Positions 37,792 to 47,511 of a DNA stretch of 64,000 bases are shown here, piece by piece; position 1 is the stretch's first letter; every line of letters begins with the position of its first letter. The translations under genes and the position numbers were made by a program. Source of the stretch: JACKJK01 sp046159835 (lineage in GTDB: Bacteria; Pseudomonadota; Alphaproteobacteria; Rhizobiales; Tepidamorphaceae); the NCBI RefSeq assembly GCF_046159835.1, contig NZ_JBJXCY010000002.1, forward strand, positions 744,001 through 808,000. Direction: 5' to 3'. Under the pieces are notes generated by a model that worked only from the letters and a program-made list of their open reading frames with translations, was not told where the DNA came from and searched no databases.

Positions 37792-39764
37792 TCCGCCGCC
37801 TCCTTCATTTCAGGTGCAGCGAAGCGTTCGGCATTGCCCACCTTCACCCGCGCCGACAACTGGCCCTTGCGCCCGTCCTCGTAGGTGACCTCGGTGGTGA
37901 TGTCGGCTTCCTTCACGTCGGAGTAGAGCGCGTCGATCAGCGGACCGTAGCGTTCGGCGATGTAGCCGCGCCGCACCTTCTGCGTGCGGGTCAGTTCGCC
38001 GTCGTCGGCGTCCAGTTCCTTGTGCAGCACGAGGAAGCGCGCGATCTGCGATCCGGCCATGCGCGGCTCCTCCGACAGGTCCTTGTTCACCTGCCGGACG
38101 TGGTCTTCCATCATCGCGTACACCTGCGGATGGTTGGCCAGTTCCTGGTAGCTCGCGTAGGAGACGTTGTTGCGCTCCGCCCAGCTGCCGACCGATTCCA
38201 GGTCGATATTGAGGAACACGCAGACCCTGTCGCGCGCATCGCCGAATGCCACGGCCTCCTTGATGTTGGGGAAGAACTTCAGCTTGTTCTCGATGTATTT
38301 CGGCGCGAACAGCGACCCGTCCGTCAGCTTGCCGACATCCTTGGCCCGGTCGATGATCCGCAGGTGCCCTTCGGTGTCGAAGAAGCCGGCATCGCCGGTG
38401 TGCACCCAGCCATCCTCGGTCTTGGTGGATTTCGTGGCCTCGTCGTTCTTGTAGTAGCCGGTGAAGACGCCCGGCGAGCGGTACAGCACCTCGCCATCAT
38501 CCTCGATGCGGATTTCCACCTCGGGCGCCGGCCGGCCCACAGTATCGGCGCGGATTTCCCCGTCCGGCTGCATGGTGATGTAGACGCTCGCTTCCGTCTG
38601 TCCGTAGAGCTGCTTCAGGTTGAGGCCGAGCGCCCGGTAGAAGCGGAAGATTTCCGGCCCGATGGCCTCGCCCGCCGTGTAGCCGACCTTCAGCCGCGTA
38701 AAGCCCATGCGGTTCTTGAGCGGGCCGTAGACGAGGATTTCGCCCAGCCGGTAGCGCATCCGATCGGCAAACGAGACCGTCTCGCCGTTGAGAATGCGCT
38801 CGCCAACTTCGCGCGCCACCTTGAGGTAATGGTGGAACATGCGCCGCTTGAAGGGGCTGGCATCTTCCATGCGAACCATGATCGCGGTCAGCAGCGTCTC
38901 GAAGACGCGCGGCGGCGCAAAGAAATAGCTCGGCGCGATCTCGCGGCGGTCCTCGTTCACCGTGTCCGGGCTTTCGGGGCAGTTGACGCAGAAGCCGGCC
39001 GCATAGGCCTGCCCGTACGAGAAGATGTGATCGCCCACCCACGCCATCGGCAGGTAGGCGATGATCTCGTCGTGCTCGTCCAGCTTGTCGAAGACGTTGC
39101 CGTTGGCAGCGCTGATCAGCACGTTGTCATGCGTCAGCATCACGCCCTTCGGCTTACCCGTCGTCCCGGAAGTGTAGAGCATCACCCCAAGGTCGGCACC
39201 CTTGCCCTTGTTGATGCGCTTGACCCAGGCGCCCGCCACGCCGGAGTCACTCTCCATCAGCGAACGCCCGCTCGCCTGGATGGAATCGAAGGAATGCAGG
39301 GTGGAGTGATCGTAGTTCTTCAGGCCGCGCTCGTCGTCGTAGATGACCTGCGTCAGCATGGGCAGCTTGTCGGCAAGCCCGATCAGCTTGTCGACCTGCT
39401 CCTGATCTTCAACGACCGCCAGCGAGACTTCCGCGTGCTGCAGCACGTAGACCATCTCCTCGGCAACGGAGTCCTGGTAGATCGGGATCGGCACCGCGCC
39501 CAGCGCCTGCGCCGCCGCAAACGTCCAGTACAGGCGCGGACGGTTGTGGCCGATGATCGCAACCCGGTCGCCGGCCTTGACGCCAAGCGTCTCCAGCCCG
39601 AGCGAAAACGCACGGACCTCCTCCAGCATCTGCGCCCATGTCCAGGTCTGCCAGATACCGAGATCTTTTTCGCGCATGGCCGGGCGCGTCGCGAATTTCT
39701 CCGCGTTGCGCAACAGCAATTTGGGAAACGTGTCCTCAGCCAAGCGGGCTGGTTCGCTCGCCAT
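37788..39764 (-). CDS. AMP-dependent synthetase/ligase (FadD15-like long-chain type)
   Basis: 658 residues of the ANL superfamily. P-loop MLYTSGTTGKPKGVMLTH, the YGQTEASVYIT motif, the adenylate loop GWVHTGDAGFF and the hinge RAKDVGKLTDGSLF are present. It should form an acyl-CoA from a carboxylate, ATP and CoA in the cytoplasm. It heads the liv-type transporter operon and overlaps livG by four bases, so it is likely to trap the imported substrate. A second, unrelated CoA ligase (PaaK-like) closes the same cluster. Substrate chain type cannot be told from sequence. Confidence 0.88.
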   Translation of the reverse strand: MASEPARLAEDTFPKLLLRNAEKFATRPAMREKDLGIWQTWTWAQMLEEVRAFSLGLETLGVKAGDRVAIIGHNRPRLYWTFAAAQALGAVPIPIYQDSVAEEMVYVLQHAEVSLAVVEDQEQVDKLIGLADKLPMLTQVIYDDERGLKNYDHSTLHSFDSIQASGRSLMESDSGVAGAWVKRINKGKGADLGVMLYTSGTTGKPKGVMLTHDNVLISAANGNVFDKLDEHDEIIAYLPMAWVGDHIFSYGQAYAAGFCVNCPESPDTVNEDRREIAPSYFFAPPRVFETLLTAIMVRMEDASPFKRRMFHHYLKVAREVGERILNGETVSFADRMRYRLGEILVYGPLKNRMGFTRLKVGYTAGEAIGPEIFRFYRALGLNLKQLYGQTEASVYITMQPDGEIRADTVGRPAPEVEIRIEDDGEVLYRSPGVFTGYYKNDEATKSTKTEDGWVHTGDAGFFDTEGHLRIIDRAKDVGKLTDGSLFAPKYIENKLKFFPNIKEAVAFGDARDRVCVFLNIDLESVGSWAERNNVSYASYQELANHPQVYAMMEDHVRQVNKDLSEEPRMAGSQIARFLVLHKELDADDGELTRTQKVRRGYIAERYGPLIDALYSDVKEADITTEVTYEDGRKGQLSARVKVGNAERFAAPEMKEAAE

Positions 39765-40075
39765 CCTTGGTTCCCACCCTTAGCCGGGCAGCTTTGCGCC
39801 GCCTCTGATTTCAAGCCGGGTTTTCCGGTCTTGTGCGTCCCATTGTTTCTGGAACTGCACTGGTGTTTCCATCTTAGACTGAAATTTTCGGCGCGCACCA
39901 GCACTCGCTTGACAGACAAACCCTGCCCGCTAATGTCATCTGGCCGAAAGAGCGTATTTCAAGATCGCTCCGGTCCTGTGACCGCAGTTTTCCCTGCGAT
40001 TTGCTTCCATTTTTGCAAATATTCGCGCTCGCTTGTGCGCGCAAAGACATGCGGCGAGCAGGCCGCGTGCCCGTT
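39765..40075. other. Gap between the Crp-type regulator and the CoA ligase operon
   Basis: 311 bases without a gene I can support. It is the natural place for the promoter of the minus-strand transporter operon. A possible -10 TCTAAG lies near 39873-39878 but has no good -35 partner. I see no intrinsic terminator and no clean CRP/FNR dyad. Confidence 0.5.
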
Positions 40076-40747
40076 TCAGTCGCCGTAACTTGCCAGCGCA
40101 CCGAGGTCGAGAACCTCGACCCCGCCGTCACACGCGCGAAGCAACCCCTCGTCCGCAAGTGACTGCAAGGCCTTGTTGGCCGCCTGCCGCGACAGGCCGG
40201 ACAGCTCGGCCAGTTCCTGCTGGTTTGCGTGAAGAGTCGTGCCGACGGCTGGAAACAGCACCGGGTTGAACAGCCAGGCGATGGTGCGTGCAAGCCGTCC
40301 GGTCGCATCCAGCATCCGGTCATAGCCGAGCATCCCGATGAACTGCCCGAGCCGCTCGTTGAGCTGCATCACGAGGAAGCGATTGAAGCCGGTCGAATTC
40401 TCAAACAGCCAGCGGAAGGTCGCACCGTTCATGAGCGCGACCTCGCTGTCGCGCACGGCGACGATGTCGTACTTGCGCGCCTCGTCCTTGATGATCGAGC
40501 CTTCGCCGAACCACCCGCCCGCCGGAACGCCGGAATAGCTGATCGCCTTCCCGTCGGGCGAGATGGTGGACAGCTTGCAGATGCCGCTGACGACGCCGGA
40601 CCACTGGTCCATCTTGTCGCCGCGATGGCAGACATAGGCCCCGCGCTTGTAGGGGCGCACCGTGATGCCTTGCGCGGCCCGGTCCTTTTCCTCGCGCGTC
40701 AGTTGCGACGCCCAGCCCGCGATCCGCTCAAGTTCAGTCGGCGTCAT
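40076..40747 (-). CDS. Crp/Fnr family transcriptional regulator
   Basis: 223 residues. A cyclic-nucleotide-binding-type beta roll (about 25-125, with GDKMDQWSGVVSGICKL) is followed by a dimer helix and a winged HTH (about 165-215) with recognition helix region LSGLSRQAANKALQSL. No N-terminal cysteine set for an FNR-type iron-sulfur cluster is present, so it is not an oxygen sensor of that kind. It sits between the oxidoreductase gene and the transporter operon on the same strand and is a good candidate local regulator; the effector is unknown. Confidence 0.88.
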   Translation of the reverse strand: MTPTELERIAGWASQLTREEKDRAAQGITVRPYKRGAYVCHRGDKMDQWSGVVSGICKLSTISPDGKAISYSGVPAGGWFGEGSIIKDEARKYDIVAVRDSEVALMNGATFRWLFENSTGFNRFLVMQLNERLGQFIGMLGYDRMLDATGRLARTIAWLFNPVLFPAVGTTLHANQQELAELSGLSRQAANKALQSLADEGLLRACDGGVEVLDLGALASYGD

Positions 40748-40790
40748 GGCGTTCCAAGTGCTGGCAAGCCTGTTCGCCGTGGTTCATGCC

Positions 40791-43700
40791 CTACTCCGCT
40801 GCCTTCAATCCCGTGTCCGGCGTGGTGCGGAACGCGTCCATCGCCCGTGTCCATGCCGTGCGTGCACCGGCGAGGTTCTCGGCCTTGATGTGCCCGAACC
40901 CGCGCACCGCCTGCACCGCACCTGCCGCCGCAACGGCTGAGGAATGATTGCCCGCGGTGAGCGCGGATGCAATCTCGTCGACCATCGTCTCGTACTCGTC
41001 GATGAGCGCACGCTCCATGCGACGCTCCTCGGTGTAGCCGAAGACGTCCAGCGCAGTGCCGCGCAGTCCCTTGAAGCGGGCAAGCACACCGAACGCCGAC
41101 CGCATCCACGGACCGAACTGCATCTTCTTCGGCTCGCCGGTGCTGGGGTCGATGCGCGCCAGTAGCGGCGGCGCGAGGTGATAGGTCAGCTTCAGGTCGC
41201 CATCGAACTGCTTGGCGAGCTGCCGTGCGAAATTGCCGTCGGTATAGAGCCGGGCGACCTCGTACTCGTCCTTGTACGACATCACCTTGAACAGCCCGCG
41301 CGCGACCGCTTCGCTCAGCGTCGTCGTGCCCGGTGCCGCAGCCTCTTCTGCCGCCCGCACCTTCGCAACACGATCGGTGAAGCGCTTTGCCCAGCCGACA
41401 TTCTGGTAGGCGGTGAGGAACTCGGCGCGCCGCGCGATCATCTCGTCCAGCGTTTCCGACAGCTGCCGGATCCCGGCCGCCTCGTCGCGCGGGGTAGCCA
41501 TCACTGCCTCGAAGGCCTTCGGATCGTGCGCGGCAAGGCGGCCGGCCCGGAACGCCTCGATGTTCCTGTCCACGGCCTGACCGTTGAGATGGATCGCTTC
41601 CTCCAGCGAGGAACCGGCGACCGGGATCGCCCCGATCTGGTAGGCGAAGCCCAGCATGAAGATGTTCGCCATGATGGAATCGGCGAACAGGCGCGTCGCG
41701 ATGGCGTGCGCGTCGACCATGTGGACCTTGCCTTCACCGGCGCGCTGGGTGATCGCGCGCTTCAGCCGTTGCGTGGGCAGCGAGAAGTCGGCATTTCGGG
41801 TGAAGTCCCCGGGAAGCTGCTCATGGGTGTTGAGCACGACCTCGGTCTGCCCCGGATCGATGGCCGACAGCACCTTCTTGCCGCCGGCAACCACCATGTC
41901 GCAGCCAAGGATCAGGTCGGCCCCGCCGGCTGCCACACGAATGGTGGCAATGTCCTCGGGGCGCTTGGCGATGCGCAGGTGCGACATGACCGAGCCGCCT
42001 TTCTGCGCAAGACCCGCCATGTCGATGATGCCACAACCCTTGCCCTCGATATGGGACGCCATGCCGATCAGCGCGCCAATGGTGACGACGCCGGTGCCGC
42101 CGACACCGGTCACGACCATGGCGAACGGATCATCCAGCGAGGCCTGCTGCGGCTCGGGGACGGACGACACATCGATGCCGTCGAGCGTCTTGGGCGATGC
42201 CTTCTTGATCTTTGCACCCGACACGGAGACGAAGCTCGGGCAGAAGCCCTTCAGGCAGGAGAAATCCTTGTTGCACGTCGACTGGTCGATTTGCCGCTTG
42301 CGGCCGAACTCGGTTTCCACCGGCACGATGGCGACGCAGTTGGACTTCACGCCGCAATCGCCGCAGCCTTCGCAGACCAGTTCGTTGACGACCACGCGCT
42401 TGTCCGGATCGGGGAACGTGCCGCGCTTGCGGCGGCGGCGCTTCTCGGTGGCACAGGTCTGATCATAGATCATGACCGACAGGCCCTGCTCCTCGCGCAG
42501 CATCTTCTGGATTTCGTCCAGGTCGTCGCGGTGGCGGATCTGGGTGCCCTCGGGCCAGTGAACGCCGGAGGGGTACTTCTGCGGCTCGTCCGACACGATG
42601 ATGACGGGCTTTGCGCCTTCTGCTGCAACCTGCGCTGCGATGTCCGGCACCGTCAGCCCGCCTTCGTGGGGCTGGCCGCCGGTCATGGCGACCGCGTCGT
42701 TGTAGAGGATCTTGTAGGTGATGTTGACGCCTGAGGCCTTGGCCGCGCGGATCGCCATGTAGCCGGAATGGTTGTAGGTGCCGTCACCGAGGTTCTGGAA
42801 CACGTGGCCGCGGGTAGAGAACGGCGATTCGCCGATCCAGTTCGCGCCCTCGCCGCCCATGTGGGTGAAGCCCTCGGTCGCCCGGTCCATCCACTGCACC
42901 ATGTAGCTGCAGCCGATGCCGGCATAGGCGCGGCTGCCGTCCGGCACGTGCGTCGAGGTGTTGTGCGGGCAACCGGCACAGAAATACGGAATGCGCGTCG
43001 CGACGTTGTCGGTGTCGGCAAGCGTCTTCTGGAAGGCCTTCAGCGCGGCGACGCGCTCGGCAATCTGCGGGTCGTTCGCGACCTGCAGCACGCGTTCGCC
43101 GATGGCGATGGCGATGTCGTTTGAATCCAACGCGCCCTTGGCCGGGAACAGCACGCGCTCGTTCTCGTCGCGCTTGCCCACCACGACCGGGCCGTTGTTG
43201 GTGCCGTAGAGCTGCTCCTTGATCTGCGATTCAACGAGCGAGCGCTTCTCTTCCACCACGATGATCTTGTCGAGGCCTTCGGCGAAGGCCTTCACGCCGC
43301 GCGGCTCCAGCGGCCACGGGCAACCGATCTTGTAGAGGCGGATGCCGAGGTCGGCGGCCTTCACCTCATCGATGCCGAGATCGGCCAGCGCCTGCAGCGT
43401 GTCGAGATAGGACTTGCCGAGCGAAGCAATACCAATGCTCGGCTTCGAACCGCCGCGCCAGATCACGTGGTTGATCGGGTTGGCGCGCAGGAAGGCCTGG
43501 ATGGCGTCGCGCTTGTAGTCGTGCAGCCGCGCTTCCTGGTCGATGGGGTGGTCGTTCGGGCGGATGTTCAGCCCGCCTTCGGGCATCTCGAAATCGTCGG
43601 GAATGTTGAACGACACGCGGTCCAGCGCACCGTCGATGGAGGCGGTGGATTCAACCGTGTCCTTGATGCACTTGAGCGCAGCCCACACACCGGCATAGCG

Positions 43701-44270
43701 CGACAGCGCGTAGCCGTAGAGGCCGTAGTCGAGGATTTCCTGCACGCCGGCCGGGTTCAGCACCGGGATCATCGCATCGACGAAGGCGAACTCGGACTGG
43801 TGCGCGGTCGTGGAGGATTCGCAGGTATGGTCGTCGCCCATCAGCGCCAGCACGCCACCGTTCTTGGAAGAGCCCGCGAAGTTGGAGTGGCGGAAGACGT
43901 CGCCGGTCCGGTCAACGCCCGGACCCTTGCCGTACCAGATGCCGAAGACGCCATCGAACTTGCCTTCGCCGCGCATCTCGGCCTGCTGAGCGCCCCACAG
44001 GGCGGTCGCGGCGAGGTCCTCGTTGAGACCGGGCTGGAACAGGATGTCGGCGGGCGCAAGCACGTTCCTGGCGCGGGAGAACTGCTGGTCGAGACCGCCG
44101 AGCGGCGAGCCGCGATAGCCGGTGACGTAGCCTGCCGTGTTCAGGCCCTTGCGGCGGTCCAGCTCCTTTTGCATCAGGACGAGGCGCACCAGCGCCTGCG
44201 TGCCAGATACGAAGATGCGGTCCTTGCCCAGGTCGTACTTGTCGCCAAGGCTGACGTCGTGCTTGCCCAT
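40791..44270 (-). CDS. Indolepyruvate ferredoxin oxidoreductase, fused single-chain form
   Basis: 1159 residues, fusing alpha- and gamma-like parts. It oxidatively decarboxylates indolepyruvate, phenylpyruvate or other aryl-pyruvates to aryl-acetyl-CoA. The TPP-binding region has GDGTYNHSGYMAIRA with the partner Asn-Asp in ILYNDAVAMTGG. An iron-sulfur region follows with CEGCGDCGVKSNC and CNKDFSCLKGFC. The gamma-like domain starts GVGGTGVVTIGALIGMA. It starts MGKHDVSLGDKYDLGK. It lies upstream of crp and the CoA-ligase/transporter cluster, which fits degradation of aromatic amino acids. The electron acceptor in an aerobe is unclear. Confidence 0.9.
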   Translation of the reverse strand: MGKHDVSLGDKYDLGKDRIFVSGTQALVRLVLMQKELDRRKGLNTAGYVTGYRGSPLGGLDQQFSRARNVLAPADILFQPGLNEDLAATALWGAQQAEMRGEGKFDGVFGIWYGKGPGVDRTGDVFRHSNFAGSSKNGGVLALMGDDHTCESSTTAHQSEFAFVDAMIPVLNPAGVQEILDYGLYGYALSRYAGVWAALKCIKDTVESTASIDGALDRVSFNIPDDFEMPEGGLNIRPNDHPIDQEARLHDYKRDAIQAFLRANPINHVIWRGGSKPSIGIASLGKSYLDTLQALADLGIDEVKAADLGIRLYKIGCPWPLEPRGVKAFAEGLDKIIVVEEKRSLVESQIKEQLYGTNNGPVVVGKRDENERVLFPAKGALDSNDIAIAIGERVLQVANDPQIAERVAALKAFQKTLADTDNVATRIPYFCAGCPHNTSTHVPDGSRAYAGIGCSYMVQWMDRATEGFTHMGGEGANWIGESPFSTRGHVFQNLGDGTYNHSGYMAIRAAKASGVNITYKILYNDAVAMTGGQPHEGGLTVPDIAAQVAAEGAKPVIIVSDEPQKYPSGVHWPEGTQIRHRDDLDEIQKMLREEQGLSVMIYDQTCATEKRRRRKRGTFPDPDKRVVVNELVCEGCGDCGVKSNCVAIVPVETEFGRKRQIDQSTCNKDFSCLKGFCPSFVSVSGAKIKKASPKTLDGIDVSSVPEPQQASLDDPFAMVVTGVGGTGVVTIGALIGMASHIEGKGCGIIDMAGLAQKGGSVMSHLRIAKRPEDIATIRVAAGGADLILGCDMVVAGGKKVLSAIDPGQTEVVLNTHEQLPGDFTRNADFSLPTQRLKRAITQRAGEGKVHMVDAHAIATRLFADSIMANIFMLGFAYQIGAIPVAGSSLEEAIHLNGQAVDRNIEAFRAGRLAAHDPKAFEAVMATPRDEAAGIRQLSETLDEMIARRAEFLTAYQNVGWAKRFTDRVAKVRAAEEAAAPGTTTLSEAVARGLFKVMSYKDEYEVARLYTDGNFARQLAKQFDGDLKLTYHLAPPLLARIDPSTGEPKKMQFGPWMRSAFGVLARFKGLRGTALDVFGYTEERRMERALIDEYETMVDEIASALTAGNHSSAVAAAGAVQAVRGFGHIKAENLAGARTAWTRAMDAFRTTPDTGLKAAE

Positions 44271-44409
44271 CTGGTTCGCTTCCCTGCCGGCGCGACTGGT
44301 CGCGTGGCCGTTGTTTGTTATGCGAACCGGGAGCGTGATCGCGCTCCCGGAACGCGTACTCTACTTAAGTTCTAATCTATCGCACCGGAAATGTCCAGTT
44401 AGGTCAGCT

Positions 44410-45285
44410 TTACTGACCTAACCCGTCCATGCTTGCGATCGGGCCGTAATGTTCCGGCCGGCGGTCGCGGAACAGGCCCCATGCGGCGCGGTGCGCCGCG
44501 ATTTCGTCTAGGTCGAACTCCGCCGTCAGCACCGCTTCTTCCGTGCGATCTGCTTCCACGATTTTCTGCCCCTGCCAGTCGGCGATGAAGGACGAACCGT
44601 AGAAGTTCAGCTCTGTTCCGCGCTTGCCAGGCTCCGTGCCGATCCGGTTGGAGGAGACCAGCGGCATGAGGTTCGCGCCCGCATGACCGCACATCACCGT
44701 CTGCCAGTGTTTGGCGGAATCCCAGTTCGGATCGATCAGCTCGGACCCGATGGCCGTCGGGTAGAACAGGATTTCCGCGCCCTTCAGCGCCATGCAGCGC
44801 GCGGACTCCGGGAACCACTGGTCCCAGCAGATCGCCGCGCCAAGCCGCCCGAACCCGGTTTCAAACACCATGAAGCCGGTATCGCCGGGACTGAAATAGA
44901 ATTTCTCCTGGTAGCCGGACCCTTGCGGAATATGGGTCTTGCGGTAGACGCCGAGCATCGACCCGTCGCCATCCACCATGGCGAGCGAATTGAAAAAGGC
45001 GTTGTTCGCCTTTTCGAAGAAGGAGACCGGCAACACCACGCCCAGCTCCTTGGCAAGCTCGCGGAACCGGTTCACCGCCGGGTTCTTGGCAACCGGCGTT
45101 GCGCGCGTGAAATGCTCCGGCAACTCGTCCTGGCAGAAGTAGTAGCCCTCGAAGAGCTCCTGGATCAGCACGACGTTGGCGCCGCGCGCGGCGGCCTCGT
45201 GCACCAGCTTCTCGGCATGTGCAATGTTGTCGTCCACGTCGTCACTGCAGGCCATCTGTGTCGCGGCCACAATTACCTTGCGCAT
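44410..45285 (-). CDS. aguB: N-carbamoylputrescine amidase
   Basis: 291 residues of the nitrilase superfamily. The catalytic Glu is in LIQELFEGYYFCQDE, the Lys in YRKTHIPQG, and the Cys in GAAICWDQWFPE. The ELFEGYYFC and QWFPE blocks are typical of N-carbamoylputrescine amidase, which releases putrescine, ammonia and CO2. Agmatine deiminase, the enzyme before it in the pathway, lies 1.2 kb away on the same strand with a channel gene between them. It starts MRKVIVAATQMACSDD. Confidence 0.93.
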   Translation of the reverse strand: MRKVIVAATQMACSDDVDDNIAHAEKLVHEAAARGANVVLIQELFEGYYFCQDELPEHFTRATPVAKNPAVNRFRELAKELGVVLPVSFFEKANNAFFNSLAMVDGDGSMLGVYRKTHIPQGSGYQEKFYFSPGDTGFMVFETGFGRLGAAICWDQWFPESARCMALKGAEILFYPTAIGSELIDPNWDSAKHWQTVMCGHAGANLMPLVSSNRIGTEPGKRGTELNFYGSSFIADWQGQKIVEADRTEEAVLTAEFDLDEIAAHRAAWGLFRDRRPEHYGPIASMDGLGQ

Positions 45286-45420
45286 CGTCTCTCCCGATCT
45301 GTCGTTCGCGCGTTGATCGCGAGTCGGGAACCAACCCGCGCCATCCGACCTTTACTCTAGCGTCCCCGGCGCGCGCTGCCACAGCCAAGTCGCCTTCCTC
45401 CGCACGCAAATGGAGCCGTC

Positions 45421-46473
45421 TTGGAACCCGTCAAAATTCTGGTCACCCAGCTCAACGCGATGGCCGCCACGACCATCGCCCTGTTGCCGCAGATTGCCAT
45501 CGCGCTGATCGTCATTTTCGTAACGTGGGCGCTGGCCGCGCTGGCCGCCTCGCTCATGCGGCGCGCCACGTCGCGCATGAAGCTGCGCCCCTCGCTCGCC
45601 CGCCTCTTCCGGCTGATGGTGCGCATCGGCATCTGGGTCGTCGGCCTGATGGTGGCGGCCGTCATCATCTTCCCGACCCTGACGCCGGCCAGCATGCTCG
45701 CGGGTCTCGGCATCGGCTCGGTCGCCATCGGCTTTGCCTTCAAGGACATCTTCGAGAATTTCCTCGCTGGCATCATAATCCTGCTGCGCCGGGAGATGCG
45801 CATCGGCGACTTCATCGAGTGCGACGACATCGATGGCGTCGTGGAAGCGATCCACATCCGCGAAACCCATGTCCGCAAGACCGACGGTCAACTGGTGATC
45901 GTGCCCAATGCGACGCTGTTCAAGGAGCCACTCTACATCCTCACCGACCTGCCGCTGCGCCGTGTCACAGTCATCTGCGGCGTCGCCTACGATGAAGACG
46001 TCAACCAGTCCCGCGAGGTCATCACCGCCGCCGTGAAGGGATGCGACACCGTCGAGCAGGACAACAAGCCCATCCAGGTCTTCGCGCAGGAATTCGCGGA
46101 CTCATCAATCAACTTTGAAGTCACGTGGTGGACCGGGTCGAAACCCGTGGACGTGCGCACGTCCCGCGACCAGGTGGTGTCCGCCGTCAAGCGCGCGCTG
46201 GACGAGGCGGGCATCGAGATCCCGTTCCCCTACCGCACGCTCACCTTCAAGGAGCCGCTGCCGCTGTCGCGCTCGCCGGAGGAACCCGCGGGGGGCAGCG
46301 ACGTGGCGGAGGATGCCGCCGCCAGGTCGCCGAAGCAAAAGGCTCCGGCAAAACCGAAGTCCTCATCAGGCGCGAAAACGCGCACGACTGCGCAAGCCAA
46401 GTCTGGCGACAAAACCGGATCAGGCGCGACAGGCAAGCCTTCCGCGAAACCGCGCGCGACAAGAAAGAGCTGA
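45421..46473 (+). CDS. Small-conductance mechanosensitive channel (MscS family)
   Basis: 350 residues. Three membrane helices fill the first 120, the third holding the pore stretch SMLAGLGIGSVAIGFAFKDI and ENFLAGIIILLRR. The cytoplasmic beta domain follows (FIECDDIDGVVEAIHIRETH) and then the alpha/beta cage. The last 60 residues form a Lys/Ala/Pro/Ser-rich tail (PAKPKSSSGAKTR) not seen in E. coli MscS. TTG 45421 is used as start with GGAG five bases before it; the nearby ATG 45410 is out of frame. It lies between the two agmatine genes on the opposite strand. Confidence 0.9.
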   Translation: MEPVKILVTQLNAMAATTIALLPQIAIALIVIFVTWALAALAASLMRRATSRMKLRPSLARLFRLMVRIGIWVVGLMVAAVIIFPTLTPASMLAGLGIGSVAIGFAFKDIFENFLAGIIILLRREMRIGDFIECDDIDGVVEAIHIRETHVRKTDGQLVIVPNATLFKEPLYILTDLPLRRVTVICGVAYDEDVNQSREVITAAVKGCDTVEQDNKPIQVFAQEFADSSINFEVTWWTGSKPVDVRTSRDQVVSAVKRALDEAGIEIPFPYRTLTFKEPLPLSRSPEEPAGGSDVAEDAAARSPKQKAPAKPKSSSGAKTRTTAQAKSGDKTGSGATGKPSAKPRATRKS

Positions 46474-46479
46474 TCGAGG

Positions 46480-47511
46480 TCAGACCGCCGGCTGCTGCTG
46501 CGTGATGCAGTGCACGCCGCCACCGCTCTCGAAGATGCGCAGCGCGTCCACGCCAACCAGCCTGCGGCCCGGAAGCAGGCGTGACAGTGTATCGGCGGCA
46601 ACCTCGTCCTGCGGGTCGTCGAACCGGCAGGCAATGATGCCGCCGTTGCAGATGTAGAAATTCACGTAGCTGAGCGACATCGGCTCGCCATCCGCGTCCT
46701 GGCGGTCGGCGGGCGCATCGATCACGACGACCTCCAGCGGTTTGCCGTGCGCATCCTTCGCAGCCCGCAGGATCGCGATGTTCTCCGCGGCCGTCTCAAA
46801 ATCCGGGTGGTCGCGGTCCGGCTGGCCGTGGGCGACGACGACGCCGGGCGAGACAAAGCAGGCGAGCGTGTCGATATGTCCGTCGGTGCCCATCGACCCT
46901 TCGTCGGCAACGACCCCGCGCTTGAGCCAGATCGCATGGCGCGTGCCAAGCAGGCGATGGCACTCGGCCTCGACCTCCTGACGGTTCCAGTTTGGATTGC
47001 GGTTGACGTTCAGCTGAACGGATTCCGTCAGCAGCAATGTCCCTTCACCGTCGACATGAATGCCGCCGCCTTCGTTGACGAGGCGCGACGCAAACCGCGC
47101 CGCACCCGCCTGCTCCGCAACGAACCGCGCAACCAGCGCATCGTCGCGGGCTTCGGGAAAGGTGCGCCCGCCCCAGCCGTTGAACGTCCAGTCCACCGCG
47201 CCGAGCTTGCCCTGCGACGTGACGAAGGTCGGACCGCTGTCGCGGATCCAGCTGTCGCCGAGCGGGTGCTCGACGATATCGACCGCGTCATCGAGGTATT
47301 CGCGCGCCTGTGCTGCCTTGCCCGGCGGCGCGATCATCGTCACCGGTTCGAACTGCGACACCGCGTTCGCGGTCGCCGACCAGGCTCCGAACGCGCCAAC
47401 GGGATCGTGATCGATGACGAACGGGTTGCAGGGCCACGCCATCCAGGTGCGCGCATGTGACGCCCATTCCGGCGGCATCGCGAAGCCCGTCCCAGTCGCC
47501 GAATTGCTCAT
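46480..47511 (-). CDS. aguA: Agmatine deiminase
   Basis: 343 residues of the peptidyl-arginine-deiminase fold. The catalytic Cys is in GGGVHCITQQQP at the C-terminus; the acidic and His residues are in RDSGPTFV, NEGGGIHVDGEG and EGSMGTDGHIDTLA. It converts agmatine to N-carbamoylputrescine and ammonia, the substrate for AguB. ATG 47511 is preferred, with AGGAGG eight bases before it; an in-frame ATG 18 bases further up lacks this. It is divergent from the TRAP transporter genes and six bases from the MscS stop. Confidence 0.93.
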   Translation of the reverse strand: MSNSATGTGFAMPPEWASHARTWMAWPCNPFVIDHDPVGAFGAWSATANAVSQFEPVTMIAPPGKAAQAREYLDDAVDIVEHPLGDSWIRDSGPTFVTSQGKLGAVDWTFNGWGGRTFPEARDDALVARFVAEQAGAARFASRLVNEGGGIHVDGEGTLLLTESVQLNVNRNPNWNRQEVEAECHRLLGTRHAIWLKRGVVADEGSMGTDGHIDTLACFVSPGVVVAHGQPDRDHPDFETAAENIAILRAAKDAHGKPLEVVVIDAPADRQDADGEPMSLSYVNFYICNGGIIACRFDDPQDEVAADTLSRLLPGRRLVGVDALRIFESGGGVHCITQQQPAV

